From Hyphomicrobiales bacterium (lineage in GTDB: Bacteria; Pseudomonadota; Alphaproteobacteria; Rhizobiales; Devosiaceae): a stretch of 64,000 bases of DNA. Every line of letters begins with the position of its first letter. Position 1 is the first letter of the stretch. The notes under the pieces were generated by a model, which worked only from the letters and a program-made list of their open reading frames with translations, did not search any database and was not told where the DNA came from. Location of the stretch: contig UCAU01000036.1 of the NCBI GenBank assembly GCA_900470445.1, forward strand, positions 1 to 64,000, in the 5' to 3' direction. The translations under genes were made by a program, and so were the position numbers. Of this stretch, positions 39,010-47,943 are shown one piece after another.

Positions 39010-40000
39010 TATTGCCACCTCGCGAAATGCGCATCTGGATACCGGTGAAAATCAGGAGCGCCAGCCCCAGGAACAGCGACGCGGCAGCGGCCAGGCCGAA
39101 ATTGCGGGGCTGAGTGGCGAAGCCGACTTCGTAAATGTACTGGACCATCAGCATGGTGGCCGAGCCGGGGCCACCACCGGTCAGCACATAGAGCTCGTCG
39201 AAAGTCTGCACCGAGCGGATCACCGCCAGGATGAAAACCACCAGCATGACGGGCTTGAGCAGCGGCAGCGTGATCCGGGTGAACACCCGCCACGGGGAGG
39301 CAGAGTCCATCTTGGCCGCCTCGTAGACATCGCGTGGAATGGCCTGCAGCCCGGCCAGCAGGATGATCGTGTAAAAGCCCATATGGGCCCAGACGGTCAC
39401 GAAGACCGACCAGAAGAACGCCGTATTGGGGAAGATCAGCCAATTGACCGGCGTCAGGCCGGCCGCCGAGATCAGCCCGTTGAGCGCCCCGTCGCGCTGC
39501 AGAATCCACTGCCAGGTCAGTGCCACCACAACGGGGGAGAGCATGACGGGGAAAAAGAAAATGCCGCGGAAGAAACCTCGGCCGACAATGTCGCGGTTCA
39601 GGCAGATCGCGGTCAGCAGGGCGACGGCAATCATGCAGATCACCTGCACCGGCACGAACACCATCGTATTGCCCAATGCCCGCCAGAACAGATCGCGCGA
39701 GCAGGTGGAGGGATCGAGATAATTGCCGCAATCGAGCAGGCTCTGGTAATTGGCGCCGCCGACAAAAGGACGATCCCAGGGGAACAGCCGGTCGCTGCCG
39801 CTCACCGAATAGAAGATGTTGATGAAGACCGGCAGCAGGGCGAACAGCACGACGGCAACCAGGTTGGGCAGCAGGAAGACCCACGGCATCCGCTTGATGC
39901 CGACCCCTCGCTGAATGCCTGACATTGCCGGCTCAATGAGGCGCGCCGGCAGTGACAGGATCGCGCCAGCGGCCGAGGCGAGTTGAACCCTTGCGCTCAT
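39002..40000 (-). CDS. Sugar ABC transporter permease (MalF-like)
   Basis: 332-residue permease with six main helices and the coupling loop DVYEAAKMDSASPWRVFTRITLP. The first periplasmic loop has an unusual insertion with two cysteines (LLDCGNYLDPSTCSRDLFW) that could form a disulfide. It forms a heterodimer with the downstream permease. Confidence 0.92.
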   Translation of the reverse strand: MSARVQLASAAGAILSLPARLIEPAMSGIQRGVGIKRMPWVFLLPNLVAVVLFALLPVFINIFYSVSGSDRLFPWDRPFVGGANYQSLLDCGNYLDPSTCSRDLFWRALGNTMVFVPVQVICMIAVALLTAICLNRDIVGRGFFRGIFFFPVMLSPVVVALTWQWILQRDGALNGLISAAGLTPVNWLIFPNTAFFWSVFVTVWAHMGFYTIILLAGLQAIPRDVYEAAKMDSASPWRVFTRITLPLLKPVMLVVFILAVIRSVQTFDELYVLTGGGPGSATMLMVQYIYEVGFATQPRNFGLAAAASLFLGLALLIFTGIQMRISRGGNND

Positions 40001-40028
40001 GAGACTGTTCCTTGAATTGGATGGATAA

Positions 40029-40055
40029 GGCCGCCCCGCACAGAACGGGGCGGCC
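40029..40055 (-). promoter_or_regulatory. Intercistronic hairpin after the binding-protein gene
   Basis: Perfect 10-bp stem GGCCGCCCCG/CGGGGCGGCC with a 7-nt loop, 8 bp past the stop of the binding-protein gene and before its permeases. Such stems commonly protect the 3' end of binding-protein mRNA so that it is made in excess. Confidence 0.6.
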
Positions 40056-40062
40056 GCTGCGA

Positions 40063-41346
40063 TCAGGGCTGTCCGCCGGCCGCTTGAATGGCGAGATTGA
40101 CGTCTTCCTTGATGCGTTCCATCGCGGCATCCACCGTCAGCTCATTGTTGAGCACCTGGCTGATGCGGGTGGTCAGCGCGTTCATCATCGCCCGCTGATA
40201 GCGCCAGCCCTGGAAGCGGTAGGCCGCGGCATCCATCTTCGGAATCTGGTTGATGAATGTGGCCAGCGCCTCCGAGGTGCGGGCCGAGGCCGTTGGATAT
40301 TCCACCCCATTGGCGATTTGCGAGGCCGCGGACGGAATCTCGACTTCAGTTGAGATATAGTGATCGAGATTTTCCGGTTGGGCAAAAAAGTTGATCAGTT
40401 TCCCGGCAATCTCGGCATTCTGAGTGTGGGAGAACACGGTCATGGCGCCGCCGCCTGGCATGACGGTGCATGACGATGGCCCGCAGGGCGCCGGAACCAC
40501 GGCCCAGTCGAACAGATCGCCGACTTCGCTATCCATCTGCGCCAGCGTCCAGGAGCCGCCGAAATAGAGGACGGTGTTGGCATTGAGGAAATCGGAAAAC
40601 AGCTCGCGATGGGTCGCGCCGCCGACGGCGCCCCAGAGGTCCATCGGCATGGTGCCGTCCTGGTGCCAGGTGACGAATTGCTCGATGGCGGCACGCAGGC
40701 CATCGTCGACCACGGGGTGCCCCGCCTCATCGACCAATTGCGCGCCATAGCTGATGGCAAGGCTGGCAAAGCGGTGGCCTGAACGGTCCATTTCCATGGC
40801 AAATTCGGTATTGGTGGCTTGCGCCACTTGCCGCGTTGCCTCCGCCCATTCCTGCCAGGTTGCGCCCTCGGCGGGAACCGGCACGCCAGCCTGCTCGAAC
40901 AGGGTCAGATTCACATAGGCGCCGTTGACGGTGAGCGTCGTCGGCATGCCGTAAATGGCCGTGCTCGCCGCATCGCCGCCGCGCAGCCATTGCAACGTCT
41001 GGCCCCATTCCTGCTCGAAATAGGCCGCGTCAACATAGGGTGTGATGTCCTGATAGAAGCGGCTCAGCCCACCCAGATCGGTGATGATGGCGATGTCCGG
41101 CCCTTCGCCGGCTTCCAGTTGCACCGGCAAGCTTTCTACCAGGGTTTGGTAGCTCACTTCCTCCACATTGACGGTGACGCCGGGATTTTCGGCTTCGAAG
41201 GTTTTCGCCATTTCGGCGAAGATTTTGCCCCCGCTGCCGGTATCCCCGGCCCAAACAGTGATCTGCTGCCCGTAGGCCAGGCTAATCGGCGCGGCGGCAA
41301 TTACCAAAGCCAGCGCGGTCGTGGTCCTCAATCCAGTGCGTTTCAA
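40063..41346 (-). CDS. Sugar ABC transporter, extracellular solute-binding protein
   Basis: 427-residue family 1 binding protein. Start assigned to TTG 41346, which has a strong GGAGGAGG at 8 nt, and not to codons further upstream that would cross the operators. Signal peptide covers residues 1-27 (cleavage near AYG/Q). Body features: FEAENPGVTVNVEEVSYQTL, EAGEGPDIAIITDLGGL. A Cys pair CGPSSC sits in the mature part. First gene of the importer-uxuA operon. Confidence 0.9.
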   Translation of the reverse strand: MKRTGLRTTTALALVIAAAPISLAYGQQITVWAGDTGSGGKIFAEMAKTFEAENPGVTVNVEEVSYQTLVESLPVQLEAGEGPDIAIITDLGGLSRFYQDITPYVDAAYFEQEWGQTLQWLRGGDAASTAIYGMPTTLTVNGAYVNLTLFEQAGVPVPAEGATWQEWAEATRQVAQATNTEFAMEMDRSGHRFASLAISYGAQLVDEAGHPVVDDGLRAAIEQFVTWHQDGTMPMDLWGAVGGATHRELFSDFLNANTVLYFGGSWTLAQMDSEVGDLFDWAVVPAPCGPSSCTVMPGGGAMTVFSHTQNAEIAGKLINFFAQPENLDHYISTEVEIPSAASQIANGVEYPTASARTSEALATFINQIPKMDAAAYRFQGWRYQRAMMNALTTRISQVLNNELTVDAAMERIKEDVNLAIQAAGGQP

Positions 41347-41407
41347 TTCCAGTTCCTCCTCCAGGAATGCGCTGCGTTTGAAACAGCCGCTGAGCCCAAG
41401 CTTGTTT

Positions 41408-41444
41408 TGGTAAGACCACAATGTCAAGCCTTCTGGTATGACCA
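41408..41444. promoter_or_regulatory. Two GntR/FadR-type operators flanking a -35 box
   Basis: TGGTAAGACCA (41408-41418) and TGGTATGACCA (41434-41444) both fit TGGT-N3-ACCA, the FadR-subfamily consensus. Between them lies TTGACA on the minus strand (41422-41427), a -35 for the binding-protein operon. The -10 is not obvious. Confidence 0.65.
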
Positions 41445-41571
41445 GATTGGATGGCGGCATGATGCAGACCGAAGATTTCCAGCATTTCTGCGCGATAATT
41501 ACGCAAAAAGGCAACAATATCGGTCTATCTGGTCAGCCATTGGTGCTTGACAGGAAAACGGAATGCCTGTC

Positions 41572-41582
41572 TGGTTCGACCA
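41572..41582. promoter_or_regulatory. Third GntR/FadR-type operator
   Basis: TGGTTCGACCA, again TGGT-N3-ACCA, 48 bp before the Gfo/Idh/MocA start at 41630. It would put the rightward operon under the same regulator (43746-44486). A degenerate copy, TGGTCAGCCA, lies at 41530-41539. Confidence 0.6.
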
Positions 41583-41629
41583 ATTAATGAGCCTGCACTG
41601 GCTCGCCAGTAGTGGAGGAAATGCCTGAA

Positions 41630-42646
41630 ATGGTTAGATTTGCGGTCGTCGGCATCGACCACGGACATATTTTTGATCATGCCAAGGGGCTGATCAAGGC
41701 CGGCGCCGAGTTTGTCGGCTATTGCCCCCAAACCTCGATTCCAAGCCTGGTCGAGAGCTTTGCGCAAGCCTATCCGGAAGTTCCCCAGATCGATCGAGAA
41801 ACGCTGTTTGCCGATTCCAGCATTGACGTGATCTGCATTGCCGCCATTCCGAAAGACCGTGCGGGCCTGGCGATCCAGGCCATGCGTGCGGGCAAGGATG
41901 TCATGGTCGATAAGCCCGGCCTTACCACCTACGCCCAGCTCGAGGCGGTGCAGCAGGCCGTGAGCGAAACCGGGCGCATCTTCTCGATCTGCTTCACCGA
42001 GCGGCATAGCGTTCGCTCGGCAGTCAAGGCTGGCAAGCTGGTCGCGGAGGGCGCCATCGGCAGGGTCATCCAGACCTTGGGCACCGGGCCGCATCGCCTG
42101 GGCAATTCCCGGCCCGACTGGTTTTGGCAACGTGACGCATTCGGCGGCATCATCGTAGATATCGCCTCCCACCAGATCGATCAGTTCCTGTTCTACACCG
42201 GCTCCGACACTGCGGAGGTCGTCACGTCCCAGGTCGCCAATTTCGCCAATCCGCAGGCGCCCGAATTCGAGGATTTCGGCGATCTGCTGCTGCGCAGCGA
42301 CAAGGCTTCCGGCTATGTCCGTGTCGATTGGTTCACCCCGGATGGCCTTCCGACCTGGGGCGATGGCCGGCTGACCATATTGGGCACCGAGGGCTATATC
42401 GAGCTGCGCAAATATGTCGATATCGCTGGCCGCGACGGCAAGGACCACCTTTTCCTCGTCAACAAGCATGGCGTAGAACATATCGATTGCTCCAACGAAG
42501 AACTCGACTACTTCGCCAGCTTTGCCGCCGATGTGCGCGACCGCACCGCGACCGCAATGTCCCAGCAACATGTCTACGAGGTCTGCCGGCTGTCCCTCGA
42601 TGCGCAGAGCCGAGCCGTCAACATTTCTTCCCAGCCTAAAGGATAG
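41630..42646 (+). CDS. Gfo/Idh/MocA-family oxidoreductase
   Basis: 338 residues. The Rossmann motif is altered (FAVVGIDHGHIFDHAKGL) and the family EKP is DKP (VDKPGLTT). The C-terminal domain has FGGIIVDIASHQIDQFLFYTG. I choose ATG 41630, 10 nt after GGAGGA; an ATG three codons earlier is too close to that site. Likely a sugar or uronate-derived substrate dehydrogenase, coupled to the next oxidoreductase. Confidence 0.88.
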   Translation: MVRFAVVGIDHGHIFDHAKGLIKAGAEFVGYCPQTSIPSLVESFAQAYPEVPQIDRETLFADSSIDVICIAAIPKDRAGLAIQAMRAGKDVMVDKPGLTTYAQLEAVQQAVSETGRIFSICFTERHSVRSAVKAGKLVAEGAIGRVIQTLGTGPHRLGNSRPDWFWQRDAFGGIIVDIASHQIDQFLFYTGSDTAEVVTSQVANFANPQAPEFEDFGDLLLRSDKASGYVRVDWFTPDGLPTWGDGRLTILGTEGYIELRKYVDIAGRDGKDHLFLVNKHGVEHIDCSNEELDYFASFAADVRDRTATAMSQQHVYEVCRLSLDAQSRAVNISSQPKG

Positions 42647-42651
42647 ATCCC

Positions 42652-43716
42652 ATGACCCGGAAACTGCGCGTCGGCCTGATTGGCGCCGGCATCGCCCAGC
42701 GGCACTTGGCCGGCTACAACTGGAACAAGGACCTGTTCGAGGTTCCCGTGCTCTGCTCCCTCGATGAGGACCGCGGCCGCCAGGCCGTCGCTGAATTCGG
42801 CGTCGGCGAATATACCAGCGACGTCGAAACCCTGTTCGCTCGCGACGATCTCGATGTCATCGATATCTGCACGCCGCCCGATTCCCATTTCGCGCTCTCA
42901 AAACGCGCCATCGAGGCGGGCAAGCACGTCATCTGCGAAAAGCCGCTTTTCGGCTCGATCGCCGATGTCGACGCGATGAGCGAAATCGTCGGCAAGACCG
43001 ATCGGAAATTCATGCCCATCTTCCAGTATCGCTACGGTACCGGGTTGCAGAAACTCAAGCGGCTGATTGAACTGGGTCTGGCCGGCCGGCCGTTCCTCAC
43101 CACGGTCGAGACACATTGGTGGCGTGGTCCGGCCTATTACGAAGTGCCGTGGCGCGGCAAATGGGCCAGCGAACTGGGCGGGGGGCTATTGGGCCACGCC
43201 ATCCACGCCCATGACATGCTCAACTATGTCCACGGCGCCTGCGCCGAGATTTTCGCCCATGGCGCGACCCTGGTGAACAAGATCGAGGTCGAGGACACCA
43301 TGACCCTCTCGGTCAAGATGGCCAACGGCTCGCTCGCTGCCCTGTCCATGACTTTGGGGTCGCGCAAGGAAATCTCCCGCCTGCGCTTCTGCTTCAGCGA
43401 CATGGTGGCCGAGAGTATTCTGGAGCCCTATACCATGGGCCGTGACCCATGGACCTTCATCGCCGGCACACCGGAGCACCAGGCCAGGATCGATGCAGCG
43501 CTCGCTGACCACCAGGTCACCGAGGATGGCTATACCAGGCAGTTCGAGCTGTTCCATCAAGCGGTGATGACCGGCGGGGAGCCGCCCGTGACCCTGGAAG
43601 ATGCGCGCAATTCGCTTGCTTTGGTGACCGCCGCGTATCATTCCCAGAGAACGGGCCAGCCGTCACAATTGCCAATCACGCCAGCGCATCCGCTTTATGG
43701 CTCCTGGCTCCCTTGA
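42652..43716 (+). CDS. Gfo/Idh/MocA-family oxidoreductase
   Basis: 354 residues with canonical GLIGAGIAQRHLAGY, the EKP motif in ICEKPLFGS, and GGGLLGHAIHAHDMLNYVHG in the substrate domain. It differs clearly from its neighbour 5 bp upstream, so the pair probably does successive or partner steps (compare paired oxidation and reduction in keto-sugar pathways). Substrate unknown. Confidence 0.9.
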   Translation: MTRKLRVGLIGAGIAQRHLAGYNWNKDLFEVPVLCSLDEDRGRQAVAEFGVGEYTSDVETLFARDDLDVIDICTPPDSHFALSKRAIEAGKHVICEKPLFGSIADVDAMSEIVGKTDRKFMPIFQYRYGTGLQKLKRLIELGLAGRPFLTTVETHWWRGPAYYEVPWRGKWASELGGGLLGHAIHAHDMLNYVHGACAEIFAHGATLVNKIEVEDTMTLSVKMANGSLAALSMTLGSRKEISRLRFCFSDMVAESILEPYTMGRDPWTFIAGTPEHQARIDAALADHQVTEDGYTRQFELFHQAVMTGGEPPVTLEDARNSLALVTAAYHSQRTGQPSQLPITPAHPLYGSWLP

Positions 43717-43745
43717 TCGGCGGGCCGACGGCTGGGAGGTCAAAG

Positions 43746-44486
43746 ATGCAAAAGGACCGGAGCTACCCGCGGCTGCAGGGCAATCAACGGCTGTATCAGG
43801 TCGTTGCGCGCCAGATCGCCAAGCTGATCGAGCAGAACGCTGCCGACAAATCCTGGCGCATGCCATCCGAGCGGGAACTGGCCGAAGAACTCTCGGTCAG
43901 CCGCCCGGTGGTCCGCGAGGCGGTGATCGCGCTGGAAATGCGCGGCATCGTCGAAGTGCGCGGCCGGGCCGGGATCATGGTCCTACCCAGCAGGCTGTCG
44001 CAGGTGAACTTCGACCTCTCCGTAAGCGACATCGGGCCCGGACCGTTCGAGCTGCTGGAGGCGCGTCTCGCCATCGAATCGAGCGCGGCGGCACTCGCTG
44101 CCGAGCGGGCGACCAATTATGATATCCTGGTGCTTGAGGAATGCATCGCCCAGATGGAGCAGGAAACCGAAGTGGTCCTGCTGCAGGAAAAGGGCGATCG
44201 GGACTTCCACATGACGATTGCCAGGATGACCAACAATGCCATCATCGTCTCGATGATCGAGGCCCTATGGGCGCAGCGCGATGAATCATTGATGTGGAAG
44301 AAGCTGCACGAGCACATCCACGCCGAAAGCGTGCGCCCGCTCTGGATTGGTGATCATCACGCGATCCTTTCGGCCCTGCGCATGCGCCATCCCGACGCCG
44401 CCTATAAGGCGATGGCGCGCCATATCCGCAACGTCACCAATGAACTGCTCGAAGCAGACGAACGCGGCCGCGTGGTCACGGAGTAG
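43746..44486 (+). CDS. GntR-family regulator, FadR subfamily
   Basis: 246 residues: N-terminal winged HTH (WRMPSERELAEELSVSRPVVREAVIALEMRGIVEVRGRAGIMV) and an all-helical FCD ligand domain with conserved metal-site histidines (DRDFHMTIARM, GDHHAILSAL, MARHIRNV). ATG 43746 follows GGGAGGTCAAAG. FadR-type UxuR/ExuR proteins control uronate genes. Three matching operators at 41.4-41.6 kb and uxuA in the divergent operon support that role here. Confidence 0.92.
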   Translation: MQKDRSYPRLQGNQRLYQVVARQIAKLIEQNAADKSWRMPSERELAEELSVSRPVVREAVIALEMRGIVEVRGRAGIMVLPSRLSQVNFDLSVSDIGPGPFELLEARLAIESSAAALAAERATNYDILVLEECIAQMEQETEVVLLQEKGDRDFHMTIARMTNNAIIVSMIEALWAQRDESLMWKKLHEHIHAESVRPLWIGDHHAILSALRMRHPDAAYKAMARHIRNVTNELLEADERGRVVTE

Positions 44487-44541
44487 GGGCTGACCAAGCG
44501 ATCAGGTTGCCGTGGTCGGCGCAACGATCGGGAGACTGGCA

Positions 44542-45456
44542 TTATAAAGGCGGCGCGATGCTGCGATTGCTTTGCTGATGCTGTGACAGCATGGCAACGA
44601 AGGCGATGACCTTGGGCGGCCGGAAGCGCGCCGCCGGATAGACCGCATATATGCCGCCGGCCGGCAAATCCCAGGCCGGCAGGAGTTGGACCAGCCTATT
44701 GGCTTGCAAATGGTCCGCGGCCAGAAAGTCCGGCAAGACTGATATGCCCCCGCCGGCCAGAGTGGCGGCCATGGCGGCTGGCGTGGAATTGGTCAGGATG
44801 CTCTGGCGGAGCCTGACCGTTGTGGGGTCGAAGTCATTCTTGGTGAAGCGCCAGACCAATGGCTCCTTGAGGGAGGCATTGGCAATGAAGGGCAGGCTGA
44901 CCAGATCCTCCGGTATGATTGCAGTCCCCGCCTGCGGCAATTCGGGCGAAGCCACCAGCAATTGCCGGAACGAACCGATACGCCGGGCCTGATAACTGGA
45001 ATCGTCCAGCCAGCCGACGCGGATGGATAGATCGAAATGATCGGCAATGAGATCGACCTTGGTATCGGAAAGCCGTAATTCGACATTACAGGCCGGATAT
45101 TTCCGGGTGAACGCGGCGATGAGCGGGGCAATCGTTGCTGCGCCGTAATCGCTCGGCGCCGCTATGCGCAGGGTCCCGGTGGGCTCAGAATTGATCTGCG
45201 CGATCTCGCTGATGGCGTCTTCCACCGCGCCGAAGATCATCACGCATCGAGCGTGTAGCAGCCGTCCGGCCTCAGTTGGTTCGACCCGTCGGGTGGTCCT
45301 GACCAGCAGGCTGGTCTGCAGCTCTTCTTCGAGACGGCTGACCTGCTGGCTGACCACCGCTTTGGTGATCCCCAGCCGCTCGGCCGCCTTGGTGAAGGAG
45401 CCGGTTTCGGCCACGGCGGAGAAATAGGCGAGCCGGTTGAGTCTGATGGCCTGCAT
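44542..45456 (-). CDS. LysR-family transcriptional regulator
   Basis: 304 residues: HTH TGSFTKAAERLGITKAVVSQQVSRLEEELQ, then an effector domain of the DsdC/AaeR-like group (GTLRIAAPSDYGAATIAPLIAAF). It diverges from the DsbA-like/MBL/SnoaL genes across 110 bp and probably regulates them. Converges on the GntR gene with 55 bp between the stops. Confidence 0.92.
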   Translation of the reverse strand: MQAIRLNRLAYFSAVAETGSFTKAAERLGITKAVVSQQVSRLEEELQTSLLVRTTRRVEPTEAGRLLHARCVMIFGAVEDAISEIAQINSEPTGTLRIAAPSDYGAATIAPLIAAFTRKYPACNVELRLSDTKVDLIADHFDLSIRVGWLDDSSYQARRIGSFRQLLVASPELPQAGTAIIPEDLVSLPFIANASLKEPLVWRFTKNDFDPTTVRLRQSILTNSTPAAMAATLAGGGISVLPDFLAADHLQANRLVQLLPAWDLPAGGIYAVYPAARFRPPKVIAFVAMLSQHQQSNRSIAPPL

Positions 45457-45566
45457 CGTCTGTCCTATTGTATGCCAGAGGAAAACATTCTGTCAGGTTT
45501 GATGCTCTCGATCAATCAATGGCGGAGGCATAGCTTCCAGCCAACAATATTGAGGACATCAGGCCC

Positions 45567-46199
45567 ATGCACATCACCTACCTGTTCGACCCCCTTTGCG
45601 GCTGGTGCTATGGCGCCACCAGCGCGCTTGAGCAAATCAGCCGGCTGGGCGGCGTCACCATCCAATTGTCGCCCACCGGCCTGTTTGCCGGTGAAGGCGC
45701 CCGCCCGATGGATCAATCCTTCGCCGCCTATGCGTGGCAGAACGATCAGCGCATCGCCCGGCTGACCGGGCAGGCTTTCAGCGAGACCTACCGCCAGCAG
45801 GTACTTGGCGCGGCCGGCGCCACGCTCGACTCCGCGCCGGCAACTTTGGCCATTGTCGCCGTGGGCCTGCAGGCGCCCTCCCAGGAGATGGCGGCGCTCA
45901 AGGCGCTCCAGCAGGCCCGCTATGTCGATGGCCGGGACAACGGGAGCATGGACGTTGTGATCGATATCCTCGCGGCGGCCGGTTTCAGCGATGCCGCTGA
46001 TCGTCTTCGGGGAGCGGATCAGCAATTGCTGGCAGCCTACCGGACGCGGATCGAGGCTGCCCGTGCCGACATGACGCGTTTCGGCGCCAATGGTGTGCCG
46101 GCGTTGATCATTGGCAAAGGCGACAAACGTCGCCTGCTGCCCAGCGGCACTTTGTTTGGCGACCCGCAAATCCTGGCGGCTCAGCTCGAAGCCGCCTGA
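45567..46199 (+). CDS. DsbA-family thioredoxin-fold protein (FrnE-like)
   Basis: 210-residue thioredoxin-fold protein. A C-x-x-C redox pair lies at the N-terminus (DPLCGWCYGA, residues 11-14) and the cis-Pro loop GVPALIIG near the end. No signal peptide, so it is cytosolic, like FrnE and 2-hydroxychromene isomerase-type relatives. The ATG follows GAGGA. It is followed by the MBL-fold gene and could serve a thiol or detoxification function. Confidence 0.88.
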   Translation: MHITYLFDPLCGWCYGATSALEQISRLGGVTIQLSPTGLFAGEGARPMDQSFAAYAWQNDQRIARLTGQAFSETYRQQVLGAAGATLDSAPATLAIVAVGLQAPSQEMAALKALQQARYVDGRDNGSMDVVIDILAAAGFSDAADRLRGADQQLLAAYRTRIEAARADMTRFGANGVPALIIGKGDKRRLLPSGTLFGDPQILAAQLEAA

Positions 46200-46240
46200 A
46201 GCCTCGCAATGATTACGACTTTCATCAAGGAGTGACCACC

Positions 46241-47055
46241 ATGACAACTACCCTGAATTGGACCATTTTCCTGCCGGCGGGAACGGCTTCTTCCGGGCAC
46301 CGGTGCTGCTGTCCGGGCCGAGTGAGGCGCTGTTGATCGATGGCGGCTTCACCTATCCCGATGGGCGCGCGCTGGCGCAGGCCATAGCGGCGACGGGCAA
46401 GACGCTGACCACGATCTATATCAGCCAGTCCGATCCGGACTATTATTTCAGCCTGAAGCCGGTGCTGGAAGCTTTTCCCAACGCCAGGGTCATTGCCGCT
46501 TCCGCCACGGTGGAGGCCATCAAGGGAAATGTGGACAAGAAACTGGCCGCGTGGGGCCCCAAGCTCAACGAGAATGGGCCGCAGACGCAGGCCGATATCA
46601 TTTTCCCCGAGGCCTTCGACGGCCCAACACTAAGCGTGAATGGTGAAACAGTCGAAATCGTTGCGGCTGCCGGCCTCGCCAATCGCCGCTATCTGTGGGT
46701 TCCGACACTGAATGCCGTCTTTGGTGGTGTGCTGATTTTCTCGGGCGTGCATGTCTGGACTGCCGATACCCCCACCAAAGAGCAGCGTGCAGCCTGGATC
46801 GCCAATCTCGACGCGATTGCCGCCCGCCATCCTGCCATCGTCATTCCGGGCCACATGGATTCGGCGGCCGCGACAGGGCTTGCCGCGATCGAGCATACCA
46901 AGGCTTATCTGCTGGCGTTCGAAGAGGAACTGGCCAAGGGCGGAGACTCCGCCAAGCTCAAGACCGCAATGGAAGACCGCTTCCCCGATCTGGGCATGGG
47001 CGTGGCTCTCGATATTGGCTCCAAGGTCGCCACCGGCGAAATGCAGTGGGGTTGA
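46241..47055 (+). pseudogene. MBL-fold metallohydrolase-like gene with an N-terminal frameshift
   Basis: A good start (ATG 46241 after AAGGAG) encodes MTTTLNWTIF, then the frame is lost. The family continuation PAGGNGFFRAPVLLSGPSEALLIDGGF is one base out of phase. Adding one T to the run at 46266-46269 would join them into a normal protein of about 270 residues. A TTG at 46258 could still start the rest, so a slightly shortened product is possible. The metal motif region reads SQSDPDYYFS rather than HxHxDH, with a late PGHMDS histidine, as in degenerate MBL relatives. Sequencing error, mutation or slippage cannot be told apart here. Confidence 0.7.
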
Positions 47056-47056
47056 A

Positions 47057-47446
47057 ATGAGCACCAATCTCGAGCTGATCAGAAGCACTTATGAAGGAAC
47101 CTCGGCGGACAATGGCCGCAACCTGCGGGCCGTACTATCCCCCGATGTCGAATGGACCGAGGCAGAAGGCTTTCCCTATGCGGGAACCTATGTCGGGCCG
47201 GAGGCGGTGATCGCCGGTGTATTCCACCGTCTTCAGACGGAATGGACGGGCTATCGCGCCCAGGTCCACACCTACCTTGCCGATGGCGACCGCGTTGCCG
47301 CGTGCGGCGTCTATTCCGGCACCTATAACGCAACGGGTAAGTCCATGACCTCGCCCTTTGCCCATCTCTACCAGCTCAAGGACGGCAAGATCATGCGCAT
47401 GGCCCAGTACGTCGACACCGTCCTGGTATCCCGCGCACTCAGCTAA
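47057..47446 (+). CDS. SnoaL-like / NTF2-fold ketosteroid isomerase-related protein
   Basis: 129-residue cone-shaped NTF2-fold protein: ELIRSTYEGTSADNGRNLRAVLSPDVEWTEAEGFPYAGTYVGPEAV and a C-terminal PFAHLYQLKDGKIMRMAQYVDT. ATG 47057 lies 1 bp past the MBL stop, so it is co-translated. Function is unknown; such proteins are often small-molecule isomerases, hydrolases or binding modules. Confidence 0.85.
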   Translation: MSTNLELIRSTYEGTSADNGRNLRAVLSPDVEWTEAEGFPYAGTYVGPEAVIAGVFHRLQTEWTGYRAQVHTYLADGDRVAACGVYSGTYNATGKSMTSPFAHLYQLKDGKIMRMAQYVDTVLVSRALS

Positions 47447-47476
47447 ACCTCGCAAAGATCTAAAGGAGACAAGGCA

Positions 47477-47596
47477 ATGCCTTGTGGCAGCCTCCGTCGC
47501 GGGATCGGCCGTGCCGGTGTATGCCAGGACACTGCCCTGACCCATATCGTCGGGGCACTGCCAGACTGCGACCTGCAAAGCGGCGTATCGGGTTAA
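47477..47596 (+). pseudogene. Remnant of a secreted-protein gene
   Basis: AAAGGAGA sits 7 nt before ATG 47477, which opens a 39-codon frame. A second frame encodes a classic signal-peptide end (LVAASVAGSAVPVYA), and the first frame then resumes with QDTALTHIVGALPDCDLQSG. Good sense alternates between frames over a very short length, so this looks like a decayed gene for a secreted protein. No family recognised. Confidence 0.4.
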
Positions 47597-47943
47597 GTTC
47601 GCCCGCTCTTCAACGCCGCTTGGTAGGCGCGCTCTGCCCACTCCCGGAGACTGTCGTCATCTTCGAGTATGTCGGCGGGAACGGCCCAGTAGGACTTGAG
47701 CGCGTGATCCTGGCCTTCTGTCGTATAGCCGAGCGCTTGGGAGCCCGCTTCCTCGTATTCCGGGCGTGAGTCGGCATCGACCTTGAAGTAAAGCGCGCCC
47801 TGCCAGACCATGGCAAAGACATGCTCGTTGCGATAGAGCGCCACCGCACCGAACAGCGGCTTTGTGGTGATTTTGGCCCAATCTGATAGCTGGTCGACAT
47901 AGTGCTCGGCAAGATGCTTGGTCTGTTCGGATTGCTTCGACAT
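47593..47943 (-). CDS. TfoX/Sxy N-terminal domain protein
   Basis: 116 residues, a stand-alone TfoX N-terminal domain: LSDWAKITTKPLFGAVALYRNEHVFAMVWQGALYFKVDADSRPEY and YWAVPADILEDDDSLREWAERA. The domain is linked to competence control in gamma-proteobacteria. The single-domain forms of alphaproteobacteria have no proven role. Its stop overlaps the end of the remnant on the other strand. Confidence 0.87.
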   Translation of the reverse strand: MSKQSEQTKHLAEHYVDQLSDWAKITTKPLFGAVALYRNEHVFAMVWQGALYFKVDADSRPEYEEAGSQALGYTTEGQDHALKSYWAVPADILEDDDSLREWAERAYQAALKSGRT

